Source of the DNA: Calcarisporiella thermophila CBS 279.70
Taxonomy: Eukaryota > Calcarisporiellomycota
Assembly (NCBI RefSeq): GCF_041956535.1
Contig: NW_027192198.1
Coordinates: forward strand, 760,811 to 824,810
Length of the DNA stretch: 64,000 nucleotides
Direction of reading: 5' to 3'
Below are positions 1-12,422 of the stretch, piece by piece; the first letter of the stretch is position 1; each line of letters begins with the position of its first letter. The position numbers and the translations under genes were made by a program. A model generated the notes under the pieces. That model had not been told where the DNA came from and did no database searches. It worked only from the letters and a program-made list of their open reading frames with translations.

Positions 1-3000
1 TCCAAGCATTCCATAGAGTTCGCCAGGTTTAGCTTCTTCTTTACATACAATGCAAGTTCCAGATGGGAATGGCCATACCACCTCTTCCGACTGCACTTCT
101 GAAGAGCCTTCTTCCGCAGAAGCTGCCGCTCCTGTGGCAGGAAAGTCGAGCGCGTCGTCCATGTATCCCTCTTCCTCATACAATTCCTCGTGCTTCTCCA
201 AAAAACTCTGCTGCGCCTTTGCAAATTGCTCCATGATCTTGGCCTGCCGCTCTTTGGCAGCTTGCTTTTTGCGCTCCTGCTCCGAGATATCTGTGGAGGT
301 GGGTTCTGCCGTCGTTTCAGCAGCTTCTGCGCGGGCCTTGTAAAAGTTGCCTAGCACTTGCTTAGCCAATGGGGGTCCAATCTCTTCCAATTGCTTAAGT
401 ATCCAATCGATTTTAGGGTGGATTTCTTTATAGGTCGCATCATTAACATAACGCAATAGTAGATTCAGGAGGCTCATCTGACCATATTGAGCCCCTTGCC
501 TGACCGGAAATTGTTCAAAAGTCGCATGGCGTACAAATCCGCCCATGCCATTTTCAGAGTTGGAGGGAATCCCATTCTCACCCCTACTGCTCTCCTCATC
601 CCCCTCGGGCTCTTTCCGCTTGCCTTTACGAGAGCGCCATTTTCGCGCTTCTTCGTTGTTTTCATCCAGGAGGGCGAGCACGCATAACTGAAGTGCTTCA
701 TCTACAAGTGTATCACTAGTAATTTTTTCATCGGTTATTGCGTTCCAGAGCGCGTAGAACACAATCTGTGTCATGGTCTTGGAGTGCATTGCGTTTCCAA
801 TATTAACAAACGGGCCGGACTCAACCTTAACAAGCTTGGGGAGCAGGAGAGGTGGGATATTTCTTGTGCCAGATTGCATCTTTTTCTTTTTTAACACTTC
901 TTCTGCTTCTTCACGATTATTGCGTGTATAATGTACAAAATAAACATTGACCTCGTCGTAATACTCATCTCGAAGCTCATAAAGTCCGTGATCAGACATT
1001 CCATCAGGCGCTTTGAAATTAGCGAGTTGTAGCAATATCTCATCAAATCGAGGATTCTCATTTAGGCGCTCGGGGATGCGACGTGTCAACTCCGAGTAGG
1101 CAATCGGAGACATGCAAAGCCCATGAATTATCTCACGTCTAATTTCCTCTTCAACGCCCATTCCCGTAGCCTTTGCCCGCTCACTCATACTGATAATGAG
1201 GAGGAGAAGGAGTTCTTCTGCCAGGAACAGAGTTTGAGTATGGTCGTAAAGATGGTGCTCCGTCTGGCCGCTGAACCATCCGACAAGATCGAAGCGATCA
1301 AGCAACGACACAAGAAGTATGTCTGGATCAACAAGAGCAAATGCCACCTGCAATAGATAAATATCCGTATCGTATGTGTTTTCTCGCAAAGATACGTCAC
1401 GGTAGTGGTGTGCCTGACTACGAATGCCATACCCATTGCGAACCCAGAGTGTTGATCGAATCTGAGCAAGCAATACCAATACTCGAATTGGATAATCTAT
1501 CACACTCAAAAACTTCTCGCGAACCCGCCGTTGCATTCTCTCTTCTGCATAACCAGTATTTATCTCGTCCCCACTGTCATCGGCCTCCTCACCCCAGCTA
1601 TCAAAGCTCATCACCATATTTTGGAAGCCGTCCCATCCAAGCTGACGTAGTTTTTCATCTTCCAATAAAGCCACATTTTCAAATAACTCGGCAAGGAACC
1701 AATGAAGCGGGTGGTGGAAAGAGACAGGTTGTGATGCAACACTGAATTTGACAACACGAAATGTTCCGGAATGTACTTTCACTGAATGGAATGAGCTAGC
1801 GGTGTGAGTGGAGGAAATCCAAGCATCCTCGTCGCGATTCACCCATTGCACAAGCTTGCGCAGCACTTTCCTTATTGCGAAACTGATCACTTGTGGATTT
1901 GTTGTGAAGCACTCCGAGAAATGACGACATGAGCGTGATAATTGTAAGGTCAGATTGAATGCATGCACCCAAGTTTCCGATTCGTACTCAACATGCTGAT
2001 CCGCAGCACGCACATTTGGGTTCATTCCCTGGAACAGAGCAAGCAAGTCGAGGTACTGGGAAAGATAGTGGCGGTTTCGCGGAATTGTATGCTTAACATT
2101 ATCAGTTGACACAAGATAGCGCAGATCGTGAAAGATGTGAAAGTAACGACAATTTTTGAATGCACGTGAATCACAGTTGATCTGCGCCTTCGAAGAGATC
2201 GGCCGGTAAACATTTGCGATGGAGGTGACATTATCTTTGGTGAAATACATCTGTAGGATTGCAAATACAGTTGACAGGAAGTTATATTCATTCACGAGCA
2301 TATATGCGATCGAGGGAACGGTAAAAAGCTGCACAGAAAAGAGCATGACGGAATGTTCCATTTCGCGATCGCGTAGTAAGAAGTGATTGGAAAGGGTGCC
2401 GTAGTTTCGTGCAAATCGAATGCCTTGGTATTGAAACAAAATGTATGAATATGATCGAATTGACATAATGTATGCCGCCATGCATCAGATATCCATATAT
2501 ATAACTTACCCATCACTTTCTTGTACTCTGGGCTCACTACTAGAGTTCCAATATACAGTTCGCGAAGCGCCCCACGTACCTCTTTCCAAAGTCTTAAATC
2601 ATGTACTAGTAGCCAGTCGATCTTCAGTGCACGTTTGGGATCTTCACAAACTCGCAGAGCTCTAACAGGCGCCTTAGCCTTGTCCCGTGTAGAGGTTCCA
2701 CCCATAACAGTGTCTCCATCATAATCTTCAGCCATTAATTCATCATAATCAGCGCCAATATCCTCTTCCACCAATTCCTCGTCCTCAAATTCATTCTCCA
2801 TCGTGTCCTCATAGTCGTCTTCATCTTCGTCTTCATCTTCTTCACCCGTTCCTTCTTCTATATCCTCCTTGAACTCTTCATCATCGTCCCGCGCCCATAA
2901 TTCTGGCCCCATCTCACCCACAGTGATCATACATGTGGAATCGGCGCTGTTCCATTCACGACAGAGCTCTTCACATAAAATTTGTCGGAATGCCTCTGCT

Positions 3001-4287
3001 GAGCCTGGTACATTCGAAAAGAATCGGTGTTTGCTACATGTAAGATCTCGCATCCACTCTATTAGCAGGCCAGACATCTGCTCGCGAAAAGTGTCACGGG
3101 CTGAACGAACAGTCACCGCAAGGCCAACAGAGGTTATCGTGTTGGCAATATGCACAAGACGACTAAGATCGCTGGACACCTCAACGATTTCACGGCCCTG
3201 TTGTATACACAGCCAGATTAATGAATAAACGAAGAAATCGTATGAATTTTTAAATAACTTTTACCCTTTTGTCTACATTTTCTGCGATTTTCCTGGCAAA
3301 ATCCCGCTGACAATTGGTTGCTTCCATAAGCTGGTCAATTACTTGCTCAAATGAATGATTTTCATCATTCCACAGCACACATGCATACATGACAGGTTCT
3401 GGCTCTGGCTCTCCAGAATTTTGTTCAATGAACAGACTCGCATCCCGTGCGTTCAAACGCGCGCCTTCTACCGTGCATTGCTGGGTCAAATCATCAGGTG
3501 AGCAAGTGAGCGTCTCAAGCACAAAGTCAAGAATAGTGGCAACGGTAGTACGGATGCAGTCAATGAAGCCAGGAGGAAGCACATGAAGCTTTGAGGGTTG
3601 AGGCTGTGCGGGGCCTGCGTTGCCAGTGGAGTTAAATGGAATACCCTCTTCCGGAGAGTGATATGCACAATACATAGGAACCTTCCACGCTTCAGGATCT
3701 CCACAGTCACAGCAACCACCTGTACCCCCGTTTATTGATATGACTGTATCGTGTCCTGTATGATCTGACGCGTAAAAACATCTCGAACAAAGAACACAGG
3801 TGTCATCGAGCGCACAATTCCTAAATAGATGAATTAGAAAATAAAATTGAAATTCGATTCCAGAGATTTATATTGGAAAATGTAATTTATATATAATTTT
3901 TGTAATCAAATACCTGCAACGATAGACGGCCTCACCCCTTCGGAACACATGTCCACATGCTTTTCCCTTTGCAGCGGGTGTGTATTCGGGTAGATTTTCA
4001 TCGTCCGCAGGCAGATCAAATTCTTGATCGATCTGATGTTGCTGCTGCAGGACACCATCGACCCCACCTGCGTCCTCAAATCCACTCGGGAACAGCAAAT
4101 GCATGTACTCATCGTGTTTGCCCCAAAGAGAAGTGTAGCATTCCAGGAGGATTTCGTGGCGCGCTGCTTGAGTGAAATTGTAGCTGTAACGATGGGGAGC
4201 GTGCCGCAGAAAATGAAAGAAATTATAGCGTAATTGCTCAATCGCTGAGGGAGATATGGTAAAAGATGTACTAACGGATTGCGACAT
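1..4287 (-). CDS. UBR1: UBR1-type N-recognin, E3 ubiquitin ligase (C-terminus outside window)
   Basis: Recognises destabilising N-terminal residues and ubiquitinates the substrate in the cytosol (Arg/N-degron pathway). Exons read 4287-3914, 3820-3265, 3197-2510 and 2423-1, all in frame, giving 1,347 residues before the window edge. The UBR zinc box spans roughly residues 110-175 and shows GGCCDCGDPEAW. A ClpS-like N-domain follows near residue 265 (VLWNDENHSFEQV), so both type-1 and type-2 sites appear present. An acidic stretch sits near residues 415-475. GIRFARNY opens the last visible exon. The window ends in the RING-like CIVCKEEA segment. Yeast Ubr1 is about 1,950 residues, so roughly 600 are missing because of the window edge, not a break. 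The start is the ATG at 4287; translation from the upstream TTG is not needed. The next gene upstream is GID4, on the same strand. Confidence 0.95.
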
Positions 4288-5088
4288 CAAAAATTGGCAG
4301 CACTAGATTTTCTCAACACGATTCAATATCCTGTTATCTTGTTCCACAGTGAGGCTAAAAATCATCACACTCGTGGTACGCCTAGTCTTAGTACGCTTGC
4401 TTCCTTTTAAATATTTAGGAAGTAGAGAAAATGTGAATCTCAAGTTGCCTGATATAACCTATTAACACCTTCCAGCTAGAGCAAGAAGAGATTTTGAAAG
4501 AAAACCGAGAACAAACTAGTTAAACAGTGCCAATAAAATAGACTATGCTAACAAAACCATACAGTCTTCCAATACTAAGCTAAGTAATATCAGAATCTCC
4601 TTGGTCTCTAAACTATTGCCCGGCCAATTCTATGTCCCCCTCTAATATATGGAAGTGATTTGCGTAATGTGAAAAAAAATTGCGGGAATGTAAAAAATGG
4701 AGAAAAAGGTAGTACGTCGCGCTGGCAGGCTGACGACAGAGTAGCATTGATTGGCTGAGAAACTGGCGTAGCAGTCACATCTCTTTTGTTCATCTTAACG
4801 TACATGAATTGTTATATTTATGTGAACTCTACGTAGAGCGAGTCAAAATTAAAAAATGACAAAAGCTTTATGAAAAATTTAGCAAAATAACAAGACATAT
4901 TTATTTTTTGAAGATACTACAAAGAAAAGAGAAAAGGAGAAAAAAGAGAGTAGAGAAAGCAATAAAAGTCGTATATATGTACAAAAGTATGTTACCATAT
5001 GTTCAAAAAAAAAATCAAATCATACTATTGTCTCCAACAGACAAATAATTTGTCACAACAATATTCATGTTCGATATCAGGTGCGTTT
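4288..5088. other. Intergenic, UBR1 promoter / GID4 3' side
   Basis: About 800 AT-rich bases between UBR1 and the GID4 stop. No open frame above noise, no tRNA and no repeat was seen. It should hold the GID4 3' end and the UBR1 promoter. Confidence 0.5.
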
Positions 5089-6626
5089 TCATGCAAATGA
5101 AAACATTGGGAATGAAATACCTTGGCCATTATGCTGAGGTTCGAGAGTGAGACGCTGATACGGCTTAGAATTTGGATCATAATAATAGCCTAAAAGCATT
5201 TCGAAGAGATTATTGATGGAGTGACATAAGCAATAGTTAACTTTTGGGCATACCCTCTATATTGCCATTGCTACGGTTCATGCAAATGTAATAGAACCCT
5301 GCAATGGTCAGAGACGAAGAGGCCGTATTGCTCACAAAGACACGCTCTATAATAGTAATAAGGAATATGAATGAGATGAATTGTATGGCAGATATGGGCA
5401 AATTTACCCTTCCACCGCATGAAAATGTAACCGCGGCTCACTCGGTGAAATCCTTCGACGGTTGAGAGGCACCGGCGTAGCTCCGATGCACTCAAACCAC
5501 GGAAAGGCTCGAACTTGGACCAATGGCGCTCGTCAATATCAAGTGTTGCATGCCACTTGCGAGTCCAAAATGTATTGTGCACAAAATCAATAATCTATTT
5601 CACATAGGATAGAGTTAATAATTTCAGGTTGAAGAGGATGCGGAAGAATAGGGTAATCAATTGCAGCCATACCTCTCCCTCCCAAAATGTAACAACAGCA
5701 CCCGAAATTGCAGGCACATTCAGTGCCTCCATTATGCCCTCCATCGAGCCCTTTGTGTAGTCTGCAGCCGTCACCATAACCCGAGTCTCCCAGTCTTCAC
5801 ACTCAGCTCCATGGCGAAATTGATTCATATGCTGATATCCAACAAAAATGACTTGCCCAGGTTGCAAAAAGGTAGACTTGCTCATATATGAGACATCTGC
5901 CCCAGTTGCTTCTTCTGGTATTTCCGGGTTCATTTTGTCCAAGTTGTATGCCATTTGTAAACGGCGGCGAGTATTCTCTGATAGATGGAGATTACTGAAT
6001 TCCTCGCCCTCGTTAGAAAGCCTGTCATCATTTTCGGCCCATTCAATTTCCTCGCGAAGTTGCTGAGGATCAATGGGTACGTCGGGTAATTGTTCCCAGT
6101 AACGCGATCCCCGCCTACGTGTCCACCCATTCGAATTATCTCTGCTACTTTCTATTTCTATTCCTTCCATAGCCACGCTTGTATCCTCTTCATCTATTTT
6201 TTCTTCCTCATCTTCCTCTCTCTCCACTGTCCCTCGCTCCCTCGGAGAAAGGGAGCGAGGCGGCGAAGGAGGTGAAGAGGATAAAGAATCTACTGCATAT
6301 TCAATTTGCTCAGCACGTCGCATTTCTATCGGCGCAAGCTCACTATAAAAACTTGAGCGCTGATTCATAACTCTCGGAGTTGCTAATATACTTGAAGATG
6401 TTTGAAAATGATGAGAAGACGAGCGGCGAGTTTGATGGAGAATGTGATGACGATGGTCACGTCGCTCTCTCAAGCGACTGACCATACGAAGATGATCAGC
6501 CCCAATAAGAGTGCGAGGCATGAGTATCGAAGGCGTACTACTGCTTGGGCTGGAACTGCTAGAGCTACTCGGGGGATCTTCGAGATCCTGTGAAAATTGC
6601 GATTTATCATCAATTACAAGCGGCAT
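5089..6626 (-). CDS. GID4: Vid24/GID4 family substrate receptor of the GID/CTLH ubiquitin ligase
   Basis: GID4 binds proteins with N-terminal proline (Pro/N-degron) and presents them to the GID/CTLH E3 complex; in yeast it drives degradation of gluconeogenic enzymes. Exons read 6626-5673, 5594-5408, 5346-5254 and 5189-5089 and sum to 1,335 bases (444 residues). The first 200 or so residues are disordered, with Ser runs and acidic patches. The C-terminal beta-barrel starts around residue 255 (FLQPGQVIFVGYQHMNQF) and carries the family landmarks VVTFWEGEIIDFVHNTFW, HWSKFEPF, IAGFYYIC, and the tail GYYYDPNSKPYQRLTLEPQH. The ATG at 6626 is chosen; a TTG nine bases upstream is not required. It is longer than yeast Gid4 (362 residues) because of the N-terminal extension. 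It lies directly upstream of UBR1 on the same strand. Confidence 0.93.
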
Positions 6627-6966
6627 TCTAAACAAAATGCAGTGCTTAATTCATTTAAAAAAATAGAAAAAACGCAACGAACTATGGCCAATAGAATGAG
6701 TAAAGATTTCTCTGAAAAGAGCTGGAGAAACAACTGGAATCACCGATTTTAAGGATTCTGTAAGAGAAATGGAAAAATAAGTATGTTAGAAGTGAGTAGA
6801 CCAATAAATTTATTGATTTATCCAAAACTAAGTAGTAGTGAATGAAAAGCCTCAACCTATAAAAATTTGGGCCATCATAGGATATTACAAAATAAATAAT
6901 GAAATCAAAGTTGATGATATATACGACTGCAATTCCAAGGAGGAGGCTGCATTCGTTTTTTGATTC
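6627..6966. other. Short intergenic gap, GID4 promoter side
   Basis: AT-rich, no gene seen. It lies between the GID4 start and the P450 stop codon. Confidence 0.45.
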
Positions 6967-8855
6967 TTACTTTCTCACTGATACTATTGCTTTCCCCCTC
7001 GGTAAAGGCATATTTTCAGTAGGACGGAAAGGTGTGGTTGGATCGGCAAGGCGGAATTCATAACGCCTTAGGAAAACACTGCACAAGCTCTTAATTTCAT
7101 TAATTGCAAATCCTCGACCTGGACAAGCATGCTAAATAATGGATAATATATAATTGTAGGAAATGAGTTTTATGAAAGGGTAGCATGACTTACCGCTCCC
7201 ATACCAAATACCTAAAGTGTTAAAAGTATTGAGAAATATTTAGAGAATATTCCACACGCATTAAGTAAAGCCAAGGATTACCAAGAAATCTTCACCCGGC
7301 TTATTTGCTTGCTTTGAGGTTTCTACCCATCGCCACGGATTGAACTCTCGGTCATTATCCCCTGAAGTAAAATGTGCTGACAAAATATTCAAATAAATGT
7401 GGGTTCCCTTTGGAATATCGAACCCATTCTTTAGTTTTATGTCTGCCAAGGCTTTATGGGGGATAGCGAGTAAGGCATTTTGTTTACGCAGCGCCTCACG
7501 CACGAATGAATCGAGCTTGACCATCTTCTTTAAGGTGTCCTTGGAGATCCCGTTGTTGGACGAGAGAACCTCCTGCTGTTCAGTAATGAGCTCGGGACCG
7601 TAGACATCGTAAAACCGGGCCATAGTGTAGAATGTATAGCTACTATTGATGGATGTTGTGTGCACTTTGGCAATAATAAACACGTTAAAAAAATTACGCC
7701 ATAAATGTGATGGGAGTTCATTTTCTTACTTGATACAAAAATAATCGCATGAACTCCCTTGAGGATATTATGGATAAACGAATTATCGACAGGAATATAT
7801 TCAATCAGATCCTGCAACATATCGCACTATGTTTTCAATGGAGGGCAAAAATATCTAGTCAGAATCATGCCTACATATGCCTAATGTTCCACTTACGGGG
7901 CGCTCCCAGTTCGGATTTTCTCTTGCTTCTCGTACCCGACGCTCTATCTCGGGCTTTAATACCCGCTCTAGCACCCGTAAATGCTTCCCAGGCAAATCAT
8001 TATACCAATACATAATGCGCTCCAGCATCTTGTTATAACCAGCTCTAAATACCATGCCAAAGTCGGTGGTAATAGTTTTGAAGAGAGCCAGTAATTCTGG
8101 ATTTTGACACAGTTTCTCCCCAACTATTGCAGAGCTAGCAGCGACGATAATAATGTTGCGAATGGTTTCAAACCCATCTATGATCTTTTCACCCGAGAAG
8201 TCGTCCCCTATAAACTCAGTACAAGCTTCCTCAATCCGAAGGGCTACTCGAGACGTATAGACATCTAAGCTGGGATTGAGGAATTTTCTGACAAAGACCC
8301 CTAGATGACTGACATGCCGCTCTTTACCGGGGAACTGGATAAACTCTCGCATGACGGTAATCTATAATATCAAAGTTCGAGCAAGCTTAGTTCCAAAGTT
8401 CCTCCCGTCGTATAGCATTTTAGGTTTTTCTTGCTTCCTCTCGAGATTATCTGAAGTTGAGGTATACTTACGTCCTCCAATGCTTGTACGAAGCTAGCAT
8501 TTTTGTTCATCGTGATGAACGGGGAAAAGGATTTGTCGACCACTACAATCTCTCGCCCATCGAGTTGCATTCGAAATACAGGGCCATAGATAGCGGTGCA
8601 ACGATCAAGAAATTTCTGAGGCGCTTTGTTAAATTCTTTTTCATTTTCCGGGAAGGAGTCAGTTGAGACCAAAGGTGGGAGATTATACTATTCGAGAATA
8701 TGCTCAGATAAACGTTGAGTTAACAATGAGAAGATGGGATTAGATACTTTGCGGCTAGCACATGAAGGAATAAAAAAATATCCCAGGCCGATTATAGCGG
8801 CAGCGCTTAGCAGCACTGTGGTTAAGTCAGTACTCTTCGCAATGCTCACACTCAT
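6967..8855 (-). CDS. Cytochrome P450 monooxygenase
   Basis: Heme-thiolate monooxygenase; the substrate cannot be told. Exons 8855-8748, 8687-8472, 8361-7897, 7811-7730, 7664-7282, 7211-7194 and 7131-6967 sum to 1,437 bases (478 residues). A hydrophobic N-terminal anchor (TVLLSAAAIIGLGYFF) is followed by the PPLV start of the catalytic domain. The I-helix oxygen-binding region is represented by SMHTTS, the K-helix ExxR by REALR, and the meander by FNPWRW. The heme-binding loop FGMGAHACPGRGFA holds the cysteine ligand. An 18-base micro-exon (7211-7194) encodes VFGMGA and splits that loop. The first intron is inferred because the frame otherwise meets TAG at about 8690; removing it restores a normal hinge. 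The helix order resembles fungal microsomal P450s. No neighbouring biosynthetic cluster is visible. Confidence 0.93.
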
Positions 8856-9756
8856 CTCAAGTGTTTAATTAGTTCAACTCGTTGAAACCCTGAAATTTGT
8901 CAGTTTTAAGTAACTCCTTAAATATTCAGGATCAGTGCCACAGAGGTGAGTTGCACATAGTCACGTTCCACTAACCCAAATGGGAAATATCTTGCTTGAA
9001 CTCTCAGCTGCAGAGTACTGATTTAGGAAGAGGCGCGCGACCTCTTAAGGTCCTTTATCTGGGGGCATGCCTATTACCAGCATGCTCCATCCTTCGATTA
9101 ATGCGCTATGGCCTCTTGCGCAGGCTTTGTCTCTCTTGAATACATCATGCTCACTAATGAAGGATCAACTGTTTAGCCGAGTAGTCAAGTTGCACAAACC
9201 ATCCTGTGAAAATCTGACCTGGTATCACATTGCGTATATATTCTCCGTTTGAAGCTGATACGTGGTTTGAGCGGTCGACTATTAACCAAGATGAAGTAGA
9301 AGGGTGCTCGTAATAGAGAACGTACCCATCACTAACTTTGGCCCAAAAAAAAAATCAGGGAGAGCCAAAAGAGCATTGTACTCTGATATGCAGCAGGGAT
9401 ATCTAAGATTTCAAGCTGTGTCGAACGCTAACCTCGATAGTATATTCATAACCTAATCTCAGTGCAGGAGTTATTCATTGCTTTTAACATATTTTACTAA
9501 AGGGGATTATTTATCCTATTATTCACATGGTAACCCAGCTTAAATAGCTCAAAGCTTTATAAAATTACAATCGACTTCTTTACATCTAGAAAATAGAGGG
9601 GAAAAAAGGCGCAATTAGGTAGTATAAGAAAGAGAAAGTAAATTTACAGTTGACGAAACAAACATAAGAAAAGAATTAGCTAGAATTAATGTCCTATTTC
9701 AAATTATTAACCAAGGATTAGAACAAAAACTATTTTTTAAGAGGTGAGATTAGCCT
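8856..9756. other. Intergenic, P450 promoter region
   Basis: 900 bases with no convincing gene. A small hairpin (aagagg, cgcgcga, cctctt) lies near 9029-9047. A 61-codon plus-strand frame at 9067-9252 has no recognisable content and is probably chance. Confidence 0.45.
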
Positions 9757-11710
9757 CTACTCGACTGGTGAATCCTCTCGTCGCCTTTTTAACACATCCT
9801 TTAGTTCGAACACCATTTTCTCGGTTTCTCTCCGCATTTCAGCCTGCTGATTCTCCGCTTCTCTGCGTGCCTTCATTTTGGCTATTCTCTCTTCACGGGT
9901 CAATTTAACACCGTCACTCAACCTCGACATGCAAGGTTCATCCGTCAAAGCCTCGTATACTTTTTCGCCTTCTCCTTCATCTTCCATGTATCTAAGAGGA
10001 TCTTCCGGCTGACTGCAGTCAAGTAACATTGTCTGACGACGCGAGTTATCGTCACAATCGCTGGTGGGTGGAGAGGGCATTAAACCATCCCCAATATCCA
10101 CGTCGCCGTTGGAAGCAGGATTGAGGTCGGAGTGTGCGGTAACGAAATCGAGAAGCGCCGTACGCCCAAGTTCCCATTCTTGCATTAACATCGATAGGTC
10201 TTGACCGATGGACACAAATTGATCTACAAGGCGGTCCCGCTCGTCTTGCAGAAGTACGTCATCATAAATGGATGTCGAATCAAGCGAGTCAGCGGAGAAT
10301 GTAGAGGTTGTGGGGGAGGAGGGGTGACTAGAAGTGCTGGATGAGAAAGGGGTGGAAGAGGCAAACTTGCGCGCATCATCTCCACATATGTATAATTTCG
10401 CGTGTATACCTCTCATGTGCTGCTCAATCATGGCCAAGCGGCGAAAGTAAGCCTGGAGCTTCTTGTCGGGTGTTTGAAGAACAGTCATATCGGACTGGGC
10501 CGAAGAGGAATGGATGCTAGAGTATGAATGGTATCGGGCGTCAAGTGCCTCAGTAATCTGATTGAATAATTCGTGTGTGTTCTCCGCAAGCACTTTGAGC
10601 TGCCACGTAGCCAATCGCCATGCCCTATTAATCTCAACTTCGTCCTGTGGACGCGGGGTCGCCATCGCGTTAAGGGCCAAAAAAGTGCATAGGCACTCGC
10701 GTCTCTTTCCATGCATCAATTGAAATACTCGTTTCAGATGATGGAGCGATAGAACATCACTTTCACTTGCACCGGCGTCTGTCGGTGCTGATAGTGTGGA
10801 CGCTTGGTCCATCTGAAGTTCGTTTATCTGTTTGAAATTCCTGTAATTTAGAATGCCTGGTGGTAGCGGATTTACATCGTACATGTCGTAAAGCCGGTAG
10901 AGGCTTCTTGAGTGGGTTGCGAGCTTTAGAGCATCGATACTGGATTGCAAGAAAGAGAATTGTTTATAAACAGCTTCTAGCACTGCTAACCGCAACATCA
11001 TACACCGGCGACCACGCGATGATTGTTCAATTCGAGTTACGGGTGACAAGGGTGTCGATCTAAGATATGGATCACACAGTTTATTCGAGCATTGTAGGAA
11101 AAAAAAAATAGTTTAACTTACAGTCGATACCCCCGGGAGACTAACTCGATCTCCTGAATAGTGATCAAACTCTTATTAATTTTAGAGTCGAGAGTCTGGC
11201 TCCTATTTACAAACATTCGCAACCATCTCAGCGTCTTATCTTGTGATTTTCTTCTATGTTTTCTTTTCTAATATAAAGTAATATAGTCATTCGTATCTGC
11301 TTATATATTTTACAAAATAACATAGTCGTTACCATCCAGCGATATAACCAGAAACAGCTTGCTGATCCCAGTGCACACGCAGTTGGAACCCATGTCCAAG
11401 GGTCAAAATGCTGAATATCTGCTCTGGATGATTCTATAGTCTCCTGCTCTCCGGTCGAGATCTCGGTTGACATTACCTTTGCCCAGGCAAAGACCCCTAT
11501 ACCCCCGCTCAGTAATAATAGCCCCAAATCTTCGCGAGAAAATTTGTACCCCGCAATACTCACGGACGTAGAAGAGCAAGTGTCAGGTATATAGGTAGAA
11601 GGGCGATGTAGTTTTTGCTCGTAAAAATGCACAGAGGCAGTATCGTTCAATAAATGCGACGAGCATATAAGATATTTGAATTCCTCTTCAAATTGCAAGA
11701 TTTCTCCCAT
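9757..11710 (-). CDS. Vezatin/Inp2-like membrane protein (myosin-binding family)
   Basis: Proteins of this family tether myosin to membranes; fungal Inp2 links peroxisomes to a class V myosin. Exons 11710-11333, 11234-11122 and 11059-9757 sum to 1,794 bases (597 residues). Two hydrophobic segments lie close together, at about residues 65-78 (LGLLLLSGGIGVFAW) and 104-125 (PTACALGSASCFWLYRW), predicting a hairpin in the membrane. They are followed by the family hallmark IQEIELVSRGYRLSTPLSP and an arginine-rich RGRRCMMLR. The central part is helical (RRECLCTFLAL, then a Trp-rich helix). The C-terminal 150 residues are Ser/acidic, ending in a charged coiled-coil-like tail (REERIAKMKARREAENQQAEMR would fall here). 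Family assignment rests on the EIELVSRGY block plus two membrane segments. Peroxisomal location is inference. Confidence 0.62.
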
Positions 11711-12422
11711 CGGAAGTGAAGCTGAGAAAAACGACTACAGAGGAAGAGAAGTCAAATCAGATATGGATGGTCTTTAATCTAGTGAAGGAAGCATAAATAC
11801 TTTGATACCCGAGCGAACTCGTTCAAGCATCATTGTTGCTCTCTTTGCTAATGGGATATGGGGTGCGGATAAATTTTCGATACTGGGATCAGGTTGGCTT
11901 ATAACACTTTCATTGCTTTCAATTGCTGGAAGACAAAAAAAAGAAGAGGTGGGTATAGTTTTTAATCTGTTTTTTCTAGGGCATTTTTCCAGGCTTACAC
12001 TCCAGATAATCAGCTAGAGGGGTTTTCTCGTAAACTACAAAGTCCATGCTCACACATTAGCACACTGGATTCCCTTTTTCAAATCTTTAGAAAATCGCTG
12101 GCGGAAATAGTTGGGTTCGATGGTTCAGTGTGATATATATAGATTACGATAAAAAACAACTTTGAACAACCGAAAAATTTTGCCTAATTCAGAGATAAAT
12201 CTTGGAAACTCACAGACATTGAGGCTGAGGAATTCCTCCTTGAAAGGAAAAAAAATTGCGATCAAGATTCATATACAAATAGTCTATTTTCCGTGAAATA
12301 CTGTATTATCATGTATAGTACACCGTTGACTTTTATGTTAGAATTACATCCAACCCCAAGAGTCAGAGGTCACCAACAAGCTATACCAATCGAAAATTTG
12401 CTCTCCAAAATATCCAAGCCTG
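11711..12422. other. Intergenic
   Basis: About 710 bases upstream of the vezatin-like gene and downstream of the RBR gene. A plus-strand frame at 11802-12017 has a hydrophobic run but no recognisable family, and is treated as noise. Confidence 0.4.

Noticed and set aside
8681-8692. Premature stop in the P450 (pseudogene hypothesis)
   Set aside because: An intron with GTATCT donor, TTAACT branch-like site and TAG acceptor removes the stop and restores the usual N-terminal hinge.
9029-9047. Short GC-rich hairpin between P450 and vezatin-like genes
   Set aside because: Six-base stem only; too short to claim a structured RNA.
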